Made by a program: the position numbers and the translations under genes
Shown here: one piece after another, positions 1-7,113 of the stretch
Layout of the letters: every line of letters starts with the position of its first letter
How positions within the stretch are numbered: position 1 is the stretch's first letter
NCBI GenBank assembly: GCA_015485995.1
Contig: WFSP01000086.1
Coordinates: 1 to 16,650 of the forward strand
Direction of reading: 5' to 3'
DNA length: 16,650 nt
Source: Caldisericales bacterium
GTDB taxonomy: Bacteria; Caldisericota; Caldisericia; Caldisericales; Caldisericaceae
Notes under the pieces: generated by a model
Told to the model about the DNA's origin: nothing
Seen by the model: only the letters and a program-made list of their open reading frames with translations
Database searches by the model: none

Positions 1-156
1 AAAACTTCTTCTAATAGCCCATCAAATATGCCTAAATAAGTCCCAGTACAAACACCTTGACATAGATCCCGATAAAAGAGACAAAATAAAGGATAAAAAC
101 TTATGTTTTTCCTCTTGACAAAGATCGTAGTATCTTTGATGAGGCAATTCGCATCC
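1..156. other. Upstream region with no supported gene
   Basis: No gene with a start codon and ribosome binding site can be supported here. Two TTGACA boxes occur, at 57-62 and 115-120. Each lies in a similar context (CTTGACATAGATC and CTTGACAAAGATC), and a third TTGACA at 157-162 is the one with a good -10 partner. The minus strand is open without a stop from about 193 to the left edge, but it has no convincing start or ribosome site and overlaps the promoter of the next gene, so I do not call it. Confidence 0.4.
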
Positions 157-184
157 TTGACATACAAGACATTTTTGTTAAAAT
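157..184 (+). promoter_or_regulatory. Sigma70-type promoter of the 245-aa gene
   Basis: A perfect -35 box TTGACA (157-162) is followed after a 16-bp spacer by TAAAAT (179-184). The predicted start near 190 gives a short leader. The Shine-Dalgarno AGGGAGGT at 203-210 sits just before the ATG at 215. This is the best-formed promoter at the left end of the window and may drive the head of the catabolic region. Confidence 0.7.
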
Positions 185-214
185 ATAGTAGAAACTAACG
201 AAAGGGAGGTAGTT

Positions 215-952
215 ATGAAAAAACAACCACCAGAAAAAGTATCACAGAATGAAGTAGTATTTAAAGTTGAGGAGCTTGAGCCACTTTTAAGCCCACCCCC
301 AATGGATCTTAAGCCATGGACACCTATGTATATCGAGCTTAAGAATCGTCAGGGTGAAAAGAAAAACATGGTTATTAGACAAATGACGAAAGAGGAAGCA
401 CCTGCATTACTTCCTTTTATTAAAAAATTTCTTGATATTGATCATGATTTTTATGACATTGTAGGTGCTCGTGTTTATGCTGAAATTCTTGGTTGGTATA
501 GAAACAGACTTAAGGATCCTTATCTTTTAGTCGGCATTATTGATGGAGAACTTGCAGCATTAGGCAATGGACGCCTTATGAGCAAGGACACCAATATCAG
601 CCTTCATACAATGGCTTTTAAGAGAGGGTTCCGTGCCGGTGCAGCAATGTATTATGCAAAAACTTATTACACATTTGAGATCCTTGACCAAAAAGAATTC
701 TGGGCAACTTATGAAAGTTATAATGGATTTAAGAGATGGGGAATTGGAATGGCGCAGCCATCTTATCCATGGCCCGAATACCAGCATGAACTTGGTGGGG
801 CAAAAGTATTCTACGTGACAAAAGATTACTGGAATGCCTCTATTAAGAAATACCTTGAAGATTATCTTGGTACCACTCTTAAAACACCAGTACCAGAAGA
901 TCTTTTAAAGCAAGCAGAAAGTTTTAAGATTCCGGAAAGCCCAGAAGTATAA
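215..952 (+). CDS. GNAT-like protein of unknown substrate
   Basis: This is a soluble 245-aa protein with no signal peptide or membrane segment. Residues 1-50 are a polar, proline-containing extension. From about residue 52 the pattern resembles a GNAT (acetyltransferase) fold: a strand and helix around IRQMTKEEAPALLPFIKKFL (54-73), a helical region, then the strand pair YLLVGIIDGELAALGNGR (103-120) of the kind that precedes the acyl-CoA site. The tail ends in HELGGAKVFYVTKDYW (191-206). A clear Q/RxxGxG/A acyl-CoA loop is not obvious, so catalysis is uncertain. The ATG at 215 has an excellent ribosome site (AGGGAGGT). The gene has its own promoter and a strong terminator at 964-1001, and it lies immediately upstream of the carbamoyltransferase operon on the same strand. 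A role in the same pathway is inferred from position only. The gene is surely real; the function call is weak. Confidence 0.55.
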   Translation: MKKQPPEKVSQNEVVFKVEELEPLLSPPPMDLKPWTPMYIELKNRQGEKKNMVIRQMTKEEAPALLPFIKKFLDIDHDFYDIVGARVYAEILGWYRNRLKDPYLLVGIIDGELAALGNGRLMSKDTNISLHTMAFKRGFRAGAAMYYAKTYYTFEILDQKEFWATYESYNGFKRWGIGMAQPSYPWPEYQHELGGAKVFYVTKDYWNASIKKYLEDYLGTTLKTPVPEDLLKQAESFKIPESPEV

Positions 953-962
953 TTAATTATAC
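947..962. promoter_or_regulatory. Perfect 16-bp palindrome, possible operator
   Basis: GTATAATT followed by AATTATAC is an exact inverted repeat without spacer. It overlaps the stop codon (950-952) of the upstream gene and contains a TATAAT hexamer at 948-953. It lies directly before the terminator hairpin and about 60 bp before the operon start. It could be a repressor site combined with a -10 element for the catabolic operon. No good -35 box is seen at the right distance, so this is suggestive only. Confidence 0.3.
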
Positions 963-963
963 A

Positions 964-1001
964 AAAACACCCTCGGTTAGCTCTGTACCCGAGGGTGTTT
1001 T
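964..1001 (+). terminator. Intrinsic terminator after the GNAT-like gene
   Basis: A 13-bp perfect stem (AAAACACCCTCGG at 964-976 pairing with CCGAGGGTGTTTT at 989-1001) surrounds a 12-nt loop and ends in a T-run. The A-tract on the left arm makes it usable in both directions. The next gene starts only 22 nt later, so unless a promoter lies inside or just upstream of the hairpin, the operon depends on read-through. Confidence 0.85.
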
Positions 1002-1023
1002 AATTCTTTAATGGGGGTACAGA

Positions 1024-1887
1024 TTGCAAGTTAAAACGAAATTAGGCGTAATTTCAGTTGGAAGTGATGTTCCTATTGCAAGTGGTATTGTTTCTATACA
1101 CTCTAAGTTCAGTAACGTTGTGAATTTAACTTTGCAAAGCGGTGAACTCTTTTCTTTAGTTACAGAGAAAGTTGGTCCTGGTCCTAACAATATAGTACTT
1201 AACGTAAAGGACCTTTCTTTTGTAAAAAGTTTTAATTGGACAGAAAATGAATTTACTATTAATAAAGAAAAAATTCTGAGGAATAATATTAAAATCTATA
1301 ATTTCAACTTCAAGTTAATGAATTTGAGCAAGGTAAACTTCCTTGCAGGCCTTAGCTTTTTTGAAAGAATACTTATAAAAGATGCCCCTGCTCTAAGCAG
1401 CGCTTTTCTTCTTGACAACAGAAGAAAAAATTTCTTTATAACGCCATTTGAAAAAAATTTAGAAGAGACTATAAGGAAAAACGTAGATGGCGTTATGAAG
1501 GGCCATCTGTCAAATATTGAAAAGCTAAAAGGCTTGGGCTTTGGTTTAACACCTCAGGGAGATGACCTAATTGACGGTTTTGTTTTAGCACTTGTTTCTT
1601 ATGAACTTTTTACCGGAGAAAATACTTTTAGAATACGCAACAAGATTTTTTCATTGGCAAAAACTGAAAATATTATTTCGAACACTTTCCTAAAATATGC
1701 AGTGCAGGGAAAATTGTATGAACGAATTGGAAACATTATTGAAGCGATTGCTTGCAACGACAAAGAAAAAATTATACTCTCTGCAAGATCGCTTCTTGAT
1801 ATTGGAGAAACTTCAGGTTCTGACATAGGAACAGGTTTTATCCTTATGAGCAGAAAATTATTTGAAGGAGGTGTTGAATGGTTGTAA
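1024..1887 (+). CDS. allH: DUF2877 protein, AllH/YlbF-type carbamoyltransferase subunit
   Basis: This 287-aa cytoplasmic protein belongs to the DUF2877 family, whose E. coli member YlbF (AllH) is one of three proteins needed for oxamate carbamoyltransferase. The family signature GLGFGLTPQGDDLIDGF is at residues 170-186. A second glycine-rich motif GETSGSDIGTGFI is at 261-273, and GPGPNNI at 51-57. The best start is a TTG at 1024 preceded by a G-rich site (GGGGGT, 1013-1018); no in-frame ATG lies upstream. The gene overlaps fdrA by 10 bp, which points to translational coupling. It follows a strong terminator by only 22 nt. The family call is firm. The exact carbamoyl donor in this organism is not known, and it need not be oxalurate. 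Confidence 0.85.
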   Translation: MQVKTKLGVISVGSDVPIASGIVSIHSKFSNVVNLTLQSGELFSLVTEKVGPGPNNIVLNVKDLSFVKSFNWTENEFTINKEKILRNNIKIYNFNFKLMNLSKVNFLAGLSFFERILIKDAPALSSAFLLDNRRKNFFITPFEKNLEETIRKNVDGVMKGHLSNIEKLKGLGFGLTPQGDDLIDGFVLALVSYELFTGENTFRIRNKIFSLAKTENIISNTFLKYAVQGKLYERIGNIIEAIACNDKEKIILSARSLLDIGETSGSDIGTGFILMSRKLFEGGVEWL

Positions 1888-3455
1888 AAGGAATTATTAA
1901 ACAGGGTGAATACTACGATTCTGTTACATTGATGCTTGTTGCAAGAGACGCAACAAAAGTTGAAGGTGTAGAAGATGCCGCGGTAGTTATGGGTACTGAT
2001 CAGAACAAATCTATTCTTGAAACTTCAGGTATACTTCTTGATATGTTTAAGGATACCATCGATTCTGATTTGCTTATTGCGGTAAAGGCAAAAGATGAAA
2101 AAACAGCGGAAGAGGCATTTGAAAAAATCGACAAACTTCTCAAGGAAAAGAGAGCAAAAACTCAGGAAGCAGGCGAATATATGCCAAAAAGCCTCGAAGG
2201 CGCGTTGGAATTTATGCCTGATGCCAATATGGTAATTATATCTGTTGCCGGAAAGTATGCAGGCGATGAGGCAATGAAAGCTCTCCAGAACGGACTGCAT
2301 GTAATGTTATTTTCGGACAATGTTTCTATTCAAAAAGAAATAGAGCTTAAAAAATATGCTCGTAACAATGGTTTGCTTGTAATGGGACCGGACTGTGGAA
2401 CTGCGATTATAAACGGTGCGCCCCTTTGTTTCGCTAACGTTGTGAACAAAGGAAAAATTGGCATTGTTGCAGCCTCAGGTACAGGCTTGCAGGAAGTAAG
2501 TTCCGTAATTACAAATGAAGGTGCTGGCATCTCCCAAGCAATCGGTACCGGCGGTAGAGATGTGAAAAAAGACGTTGGTGGTATAATGTTTATTGAAGGA
2601 ATGAAGGCGCTCGAAGAAGATCCAGAAACAAATTATATAGTGCTTGTTTCTAAACCGCCTCACCCGGAAGTTCTCGAAAAAGTTGCAAAACTTATTAAGT
2701 CAGAAATAAGGAAACCGGTTGTGGGAATTTTCCTTGGCGGTGACCCGGAAGTTGTAAAAAGCGCAGGTGCCATACCGGCAAATACTTTGGAAGAAGCAGG
2801 TCTTATTGCAGCATCTCTTGCAAAGGGCAAATCTCTTGATGACTTTAAAAAACTTTTAGAGGAAAGGGAGAAAGAAGTTACTGAGTTAGCTGAAAGAGAG
2901 AGTAAAAACAAAAAGGAAAGCCAAAAATATGTAAGGGGCCTTTACACCGGTGGGACGCTTTGTGATGAAGCTATGCTTCTTTCAAGGAGGATTATTGGCG
3001 AAGTATATGGCAATGCCCCTTTGAATCCGGAGTTTAAGCTTAAAGACTCATGGATTAGCCAGGAAAATACGTTTGTAGACCTCGGTGAAGATGAATTTAC
3101 AGTAGGTAGGCCTCACCCGATGATTGATTTTACATTGAGAAATAAGAAGATTTTAGAAGAAGTAAAGGATCCGTCTGTTGCAGTAATTCTTCTAGATGTT
3201 GTCCTTGGATATGGTTCTAATATGCAGCCCGGTGATGAACTTGCTCCTGTAATTAAACAAGCAAAAGAGATTGCTGAGAAAGATGGTAGAAATATTACAT
3301 TTGTGTCTTCTATTACCGGAACTGATAAAGACCCTCAGGACCGGAAAAAGGTTAAGAAGCAACTTGAAGAAGCTGGCTCGATTGTAATGCCTTCTAACGC
3401 TGCGGCCGCAAAACTTGCTTCTTATATTGTTAAAAATTTGGGAGGTGCAAGATGA
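1878..3455 (+). CDS. fdrA: FdrA (AllF), acyl-CoA-synthetase-like carbamoyltransferase subunit
   Basis: This is a 525-aa protein of the FdrA family, related in fold to succinyl-CoA synthetase. With YlbE and YlbF types it forms the oxamate carbamoyltransferase of E. coli, which converts oxalurate and phosphate to oxamate and carbamoyl phosphate. Visible family motifs are the N-terminal YYDSVTLMLVARD (12-24) and VVMGTDQNK (36-44), GPDCGTAI (170-177), ASGTGLQEV (199-207), GTGGRDV (223-229), GLYTGGTLCDEA (354-365), VGRPHPMID (409-417) and SSITGTDKDPQ (477-487). A lysine/glutamate-rich linker at about 320-350 separates the two halves. The start ATG at 1878 has GGAGGTG at 1867-1873 inside the end of the preceding gene. 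Its stop overlaps the next small ORF by 4 bp (ATGA). Full length, no lesions seen. Confidence 0.93.
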   Translation: MVVKGIIKQGEYYDSVTLMLVARDATKVEGVEDAAVVMGTDQNKSILETSGILLDMFKDTIDSDLLIAVKAKDEKTAEEAFEKIDKLLKEKRAKTQEAGEYMPKSLEGALEFMPDANMVIISVAGKYAGDEAMKALQNGLHVMLFSDNVSIQKEIELKKYARNNGLLVMGPDCGTAIINGAPLCFANVVNKGKIGIVAASGTGLQEVSSVITNEGAGISQAIGTGGRDVKKDVGGIMFIEGMKALEEDPETNYIVLVSKPPHPEVLEKVAKLIKSEIRKPVVGIFLGGDPEVVKSAGAIPANTLEEAGLIAASLAKGKSLDDFKKLLEEREKEVTELAERESKNKKESQKYVRGLYTGGTLCDEAMLLSRRIIGEVYGNAPLNPEFKLKDSWISQENTFVDLGEDEFTVGRPHPMIDFTLRNKKILEEVKDPSVAVILLDVVLGYGSNMQPGDELAPVIKQAKEIAEKDGRNITFVSSITGTDKDPQDRKKVKKQLEEAGSIVMPSNAAAAKLASYIVKNLGGAR

Positions 3456-3625
3456 GGAAAATTTCCGACCTCTTTAAACAAGAATTAAAAGCGATAAATA
3501 TAGGCCTTGTTTCTTTTAAGGAAAGTCTTGATGATGTTGGAGTAAAGGTTATTCAAGTAGATTGGCGTCCACCTGCCGGTGGTGATGAACAGGTAATGGA
3601 TGCGCTTAAAAAGTTATTAGGTTAG
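3452..3625 (+). CDS. 57-aa FdrA-domain microprotein
   Basis: This small ORF begins in the ATGA overlap with the fdrA stop and has GGAGGTG at 3441-3447 as its ribosome site. It encodes 57 residues with the conserved-looking core INIGLVSFKESLDDVGVKV (20-38), IQVDWRPPAGGDEQ (39-52) and a short C-terminal helix. Similar short proteins annotated as 'FdrA domain protein' are, as I recall, found between fdrA and DUF1116 genes in Gram-positive anaerobes. The tight overlap and the 27-bp gap to the next gene make it a genuine operon member, probably a small subunit or structural insert of the carbamoyltransferase complex. Its biochemical role is unknown. Confidence 0.85.
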   Translation: MRKISDLFKQELKAINIGLVSFKESLDDVGVKVIQVDWRPPAGGDEQVMDALKKLLG

Positions 3626-3652
3626 TAGAATTTAAATCATAGGAGGTGTATT

Positions 3653-4894
3653 ATGGTAGATATTGAAAAGGCGAACAAAGAAGCGTTGGACAAGTTGCTT
3701 AAAGCGCGTCCTATGCTTGTTGGGTTAGGAAAGGCAATTGATGTAATGCCTGGGATGAAGAAAAATATGATTCTTCATGCAGGGCCTCCAATTACCTGGG
3801 ACAGAATGTGTGGGCCTCAAAAGGGTGCTACTATTGGCGCACTAATTTACGAGGGGCTTGCGAAAGACGAAAAACAAGCAGAAGAGCTTGCTGCGTCTGG
3901 AGAAATTGAATTTTCTCCGTGCCATCACCACCAGGCTGTAGGGCCAATGGCGGGTATTATATCTCCTTCTATGCCTGTTTACATTCTTGAAAACGAAGCG
4001 TTTGGAAACAAAGCCTTCGCTACAATGAATGAAGGGCTCGGCAAAGTTTTAAGAATGGGTGCTTTCTCCCCGGATGTAATAGAAAGGCTTAAATGGATGG
4101 AGAATACGATGTATCCTGCTATGGACAAAGCAATTAGGTATTTGAAGAAAATTGACTTAAAGAGTATTATTGCACAGGCTCTTCATATGGGTGATGAGCT
4201 TCATAATAGGAACAGAGGCGCTACATCTTTACTGTTCAGAACTATTGCTCCTGCAATGGTAAAAACGAGTGATGCAAATACAACTGAGGCAGTGCTCAAA
4301 TTTATTGACGGAAACGATCATACTTTCTTGAACCTCTCTATGCCTGCCGGAAAAGTAAGTCTTGACCCTGCCAGAAATGTTGAAGGAAGTACTATGGTAG
4401 TTGTAATGGCAAGAAATGGAACAGATTTTGGCATTCAGGTTTCCGGGCTCGGTGATGAGTGGTTTACTGCTCCTGCACCTGTTCCACCTAATGCGCTCTA
4501 TTTCCCAGGATTTACTAAAGAAGATGCAAATCCTGATATTGGTGATAGCTCTATTATGGAAACGGCAGGACTTGGTGGATTTGCAATAGGTGCAGCTCCT
4601 GCAATTGTGCAATTTGTTGGTGGTACACCACAAGACGGTTTAAATAAAACTCTTTCTATGTATGAGATTACTGTTGGAGAAAATAATATTTATCAGGTTC
4701 CGTATCTTAATTTTAGAGGAACTCCAACAGGTATAGATATAAGAAAAGTTGTTGAGAAAAACATCCCTCCGTTCATTGATACGGGTATTGCCCATAAAAA
4801 ACCTGGAATTGGACAAGTAGGTGCTGGCCTTGTTGATGCACCGATGGATGTATTTAAAAAAGCAGTAATTACTTTCGCAAAAAAATATTCTTAG
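3653..4894 (+). CDS. allG: DUF1116 protein, AllG/YlbE-type carbamoyltransferase subunit
   Basis: This 413-aa protein is a full-length DUF1116 member, the family of E. coli YlbE (AllG), the third partner of the oxamate carbamoyltransferase. Motifs in order are LHAGPPITWDRMCGPQKGA (41-59), FSPCHHHQAVGPMAGI (87-102), QALHMGDELHNRNRGATSLL (175-194), ARNGTDFGIQVSGLGDEWFTAP (253-274), GDSSIMETAGLGGFA (297-311) and the C-terminal IDTGIAHKKPGIGQVGAG (375-392). The Cys-His-His-His cluster (90-93) and the His/Asp/Glu run near 178-184 are plausible active-site elements, which is inference. The ATG at 3653 has AGGAGGTG at 3641-3648. Gaps to both neighbours are short (27 and 15 bp), consistent with stoichiometric expression of the complex. 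Confidence 0.92.
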   Translation: MVDIEKANKEALDKLLKARPMLVGLGKAIDVMPGMKKNMILHAGPPITWDRMCGPQKGATIGALIYEGLAKDEKQAEELAASGEIEFSPCHHHQAVGPMAGIISPSMPVYILENEAFGNKAFATMNEGLGKVLRMGAFSPDVIERLKWMENTMYPAMDKAIRYLKKIDLKSIIAQALHMGDELHNRNRGATSLLFRTIAPAMVKTSDANTTEAVLKFIDGNDHTFLNLSMPAGKVSLDPARNVEGSTMVVVMARNGTDFGIQVSGLGDEWFTAPAPVPPNALYFPGFTKEDANPDIGDSSIMETAGLGGFAIGAAPAIVQFVGGTPQDGLNKTLSMYEITVGENNIYQVPYLNFRGTPTGIDIRKVVEKNIPPFIDTGIAHKKPGIGQVGAGLVDAPMDVFKKAVITFAKKYS

Positions 4895-4909
4895 AGGAGG
4901 AAACAAATT

Positions 4910-5737
4910 ATGACAAATGAAGAATTCATTAAATTAGTTAACAAATCAGCAAGGATGTATGATTTAACCCAGCCGTTAAGCATTCATACTCCACCGTGGC
5001 CAAGCTATATGCCGTTAGGGCTTCAGTATTTCAAGCGTATTGCCGGCGCACATATGGGTAAAGGTGCAAATGGACAGATTATAACATCAAGCAACCACGT
5101 TGGAACACATATGGATGGGGAGATTCATTTCTTTAGTTCAGGCAGGCCGATTGGTAAAGTGCCTCTAAATGAGTGGGTAGGCCCTGGCGTGGTAGTAGAT
5201 ATTTCCGACGAAGTAGGGGATTATGACCTCTATACTCCTGAAATGCTTATGAAAAAAGCTGAAATCCGTGAAGGCGATATTCTTATTATTAATACTGGCT
5301 ACCATAAGTATGCGTGGGATCAGCCAGAATCTGATGAACTGCGTTATATGGTAAAACATCCTGGCCCAAGTGCTGACTTTGCAGATTGGGCGCTTAAAAT
5401 GAAAATTAAATGGATTGGGGTAGATTGTGGAAGTGCAGATCACCCAATGAATACTATTCTTAGGGATTGGCATCCCGGACTCTTTAAAGAAGCTGACAAA
5501 AAGCTCAGAGAAAAGTACGGAAAGAGCTGGGATGAAATGTTCCCGCCGGAAATTTATTATCAAATTATGCATTTAAAACTATTCCCAAAAAGATTAGTTC
5601 ATGCGGAGAATCTTGGAGGAGAAATTGACGAACTCAGCAACAAGAGAGCTTACATTGGTGCATTTATTGTAAAAGGCATCGAAATGGAATCAGCGTGGGC
5701 AAGAATTGTTGCATGGGATATGCCAGAAGAGAAATAG
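4910..5737 (+). CDS. Cyclase-family (kynurenine formamidase-like) metal hydrolase
   Basis: This 275-aa protein belongs to the cyclase family (PF04199 type), which includes bacterial kynurenine formamidase and isatin hydrolase. These are Mn/Zn hydrolases of amide bonds, often cyclic. The metal-binding signature HVGTHMDGEIHF is at 63-74, giving His63, His67, Asp69 and His73. The N-terminal YDLTQPLSIHTPPWP (17-31) and the late HAENLGG (231-237, with Glu233) are also typical. It is somewhat longer than kynurenine formamidase (about 210 aa), with an insert at about 130-215. The ATG at 4910 has AGAGGAGG upstream (4893-4900). Placement between the carbamoyltransferase genes and the molybdenum hydroxylase suggests it opens the ring or cleaves the amide that produces the carbamoyl donor. 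A kynurenine role is unlikely, as no tryptophan-catabolic genes are near. Confidence 0.85.
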   Translation: MTNEEFIKLVNKSARMYDLTQPLSIHTPPWPSYMPLGLQYFKRIAGAHMGKGANGQIITSSNHVGTHMDGEIHFFSSGRPIGKVPLNEWVGPGVVVDISDEVGDYDLYTPEMLMKKAEIREGDILIINTGYHKYAWDQPESDELRYMVKHPGPSADFADWALKMKIKWIGVDCGSADHPMNTILRDWHPGLFKEADKKLREKYGKSWDEMFPPEIYYQIMHLKLFPKRLVHAENLGGEIDELSNKRAYIGAFIVKGIEMESAWARIVAWDMPEEK

Positions 5738-5746
5738 GAGGAGTTT

Positions 5747-6628
5747 ATGAACAATTTTGACTATGTAAAACCTGCAACGTTAGATGAAGCAGTTTCGCTG
5801 TATAAAAGGTACGGAGAAAAAGCAAAGCTGCTTCTTGGTGGGACAGATCTCATTGTCCTTATGGATGCAGGTGCAGTGGCTCCAGATATTTTAATCGATT
5901 TGAAAGGAATAGAGGAGCTAAAGAAACTCGAGCTTGATGAAAATTTTTTACACATAGGTGCGCGAGTTACTTTCAATGAGCTTATAGATAGTCCTATCAT
6001 AAAAGAGAAATTTCCTCTTCTCTGGGAAACGTCAAGAACTATTGCCTCAACAGGCGTAAGAAACAAGGCAACTTTAGTGGGAAATATTTGTAGTGCGGTT
6101 CCTTCTGCCGATACTGCACCTGCACTTCTTGTATGTGATGCAATTGTTGTAACGGCAGGGGAAAGTGGTGGTAGAGAAATACCTATTACTGAGTTCTTTA
6201 CGGGTCCAAGAAGAACAGTGCTGAAATCTGGTGAGATTGTAAAAGAAGTTAAAATTTCCTACGGAAGTAAAAAATTCGGTGGGTCATATATAAAACTCGG
6301 CCGATACGACGGTGAGGATCTTGCACAAGCTGGAGTGGCCACTCTTGTTTCTGAGGATAAAGATTATAAAGTTGCCTTTTGTGCTGTTGCAGCTAAGCCT
6401 GTTAGGGCAACGGAAGCCGAAAACTATTTAAAAGGCAAGGAGCTCACGGATGAAGTTTTGGAAGAAGCTGCTAAGCTTGCCGTAAAAGCGATTTCTCCGA
6501 TTTCTGATATTCGAGCAAGCAAAGAGTACAGACTGTATGTAAGTGGTGTTATTTTTAAAAGATCGTTAAAGACATCCCTTGCGCGTATGAATGGAAACGG
6601 GCCTGCGTATGGCGAAAGGCTTGTTTAG
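5747..6628 (+). CDS. Molybdenum hydroxylase FAD-binding subunit (XDH/CoxM type)
   Basis: This 293-aa subunit carries FAD in three-subunit xanthine-dehydrogenase-family enzymes and passes electrons from the iron-sulfur subunit to an acceptor. The FAD pyrophosphate motif is LLLGGTDLIVLM (28-39). The second FAD motif is TLVGNICSAVPSADTAPALL (109-128), the local form of TLGGNxxxxxPxxD. It ends with the usual C-terminal domain (from about 175) and a short charged tail. The ATG at 5747 follows AGGAGGAG, and the gap after the cyclase gene is 9 bp. It is co-transcribed with the two other subunits downstream in the common order FAD, 2Fe-2S, Mo. Confidence 0.93.
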   Translation: MNNFDYVKPATLDEAVSLYKRYGEKAKLLLGGTDLIVLMDAGAVAPDILIDLKGIEELKKLELDENFLHIGARVTFNELIDSPIIKEKFPLLWETSRTIASTGVRNKATLVGNICSAVPSADTAPALLVCDAIVVTAGESGGREIPITEFFTGPRRTVLKSGEIVKEVKISYGSKKFGGSYIKLGRYDGEDLAQAGVATLVSEDKDYKVAFCAVAAKPVRATEAENYLKGKELTDEVLEEAAKLAVKAISPISDIRASKEYRLYVSGVIFKRSLKTSLARMNGNGPAYGERLV

Positions 6629-6638
6629 GAGGATGACT

Positions 6639-7100
6639 ATGAGAAGAGAAATTAATTTTACTTTAAATGGGGGCTCTGTAAAAATAGATGTAATGCCAAA
6701 TGAGAAATTATTAGATGTTTTGCGAGATAGGCTTGGCATAAAAAGCCCGAAACACGGCTGTGGTAGGGGAGAGTGCGGCGCTTGTACAGTATTGTTAAAC
6801 GGTAAAAGTATAAGGAGCTGCATAACTCTTGCGATAGAAGTGGACGGACAAGAAATTACTACGCTAGAAGGTATTGAGAAAAATAATATGACCGATTTAC
6901 AAAAATCCTTTCTCAGCCATAATGCTTTTCAGTGCGGTTTCTGTGCCTCTGGAATGACAATGACTGCAACTGAATTGCTTACTAAGAATCCTAACCCTGA
7001 TGAAGAAGAAGTCAGAGAAGCTATTGCTGGAAACCTTTGCAGATGCACGGGATATAAGAATATTGTAGAAGCTATTCTCGATGTTTCTAAGGAAAAGTAG
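6639..7100 (+). CDS. Molybdenum hydroxylase 2Fe-2S subunit (XDH/CoxS type)
   Basis: This 153-aa electron-transfer subunit holds two [2Fe-2S] clusters. The plant-ferredoxin-type cluster is bound by Cys41, Cys46, Cys49 and Cys61 (GCGRGECGACT region), and the second by Cys99, Cys102, Cys134 and Cys136 (FQCGFCASG and LCRCTGY). All eight cysteines are present. I chose the ATG at 6639 because AGGAGG (6627-6632) lies 6 nt before it. An in-frame ATG at 6633 abuts that site with no spacing, and longer frames run into the preceding gene. The gap after the FAD subunit is 10 bp. Confidence 0.95.
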   Translation: MRREINFTLNGGSVKIDVMPNEKLLDVLRDRLGIKSPKHGCGRGECGACTVLLNGKSIRSCITLAIEVDGQEITTLEGIEKNNMTDLQKSFLSHNAFQCGFCASGMTMTATELLTKNPNPDEEEVREAIAGNLCRCTGYKNIVEAILDVSKEK

Positions 7101-7113
7101 GAGGGGATTGGAT

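Noticed and set aside
1..193. Minus-strand open frame of about 64 codons reaching the left edge
   Set aside because: No ATG or ribosome site, composition like non-coding AT-rich DNA, and it covers the promoter of the first gene.
4229..4633. 134-codon minus-strand open frame inside the DUF1116 gene
   Set aside because: Antisense shadow of a conserved gene; residue composition (many Cys, Ser, Arg, His) is typical of a shadow frame.
7081..7113. Longer N-terminus for the molybdenum subunit from 7081
   Set aside because: It overlaps the 2Fe-2S gene and lacks a ribosome site, whereas 7114 has GGAGGGG upstream.
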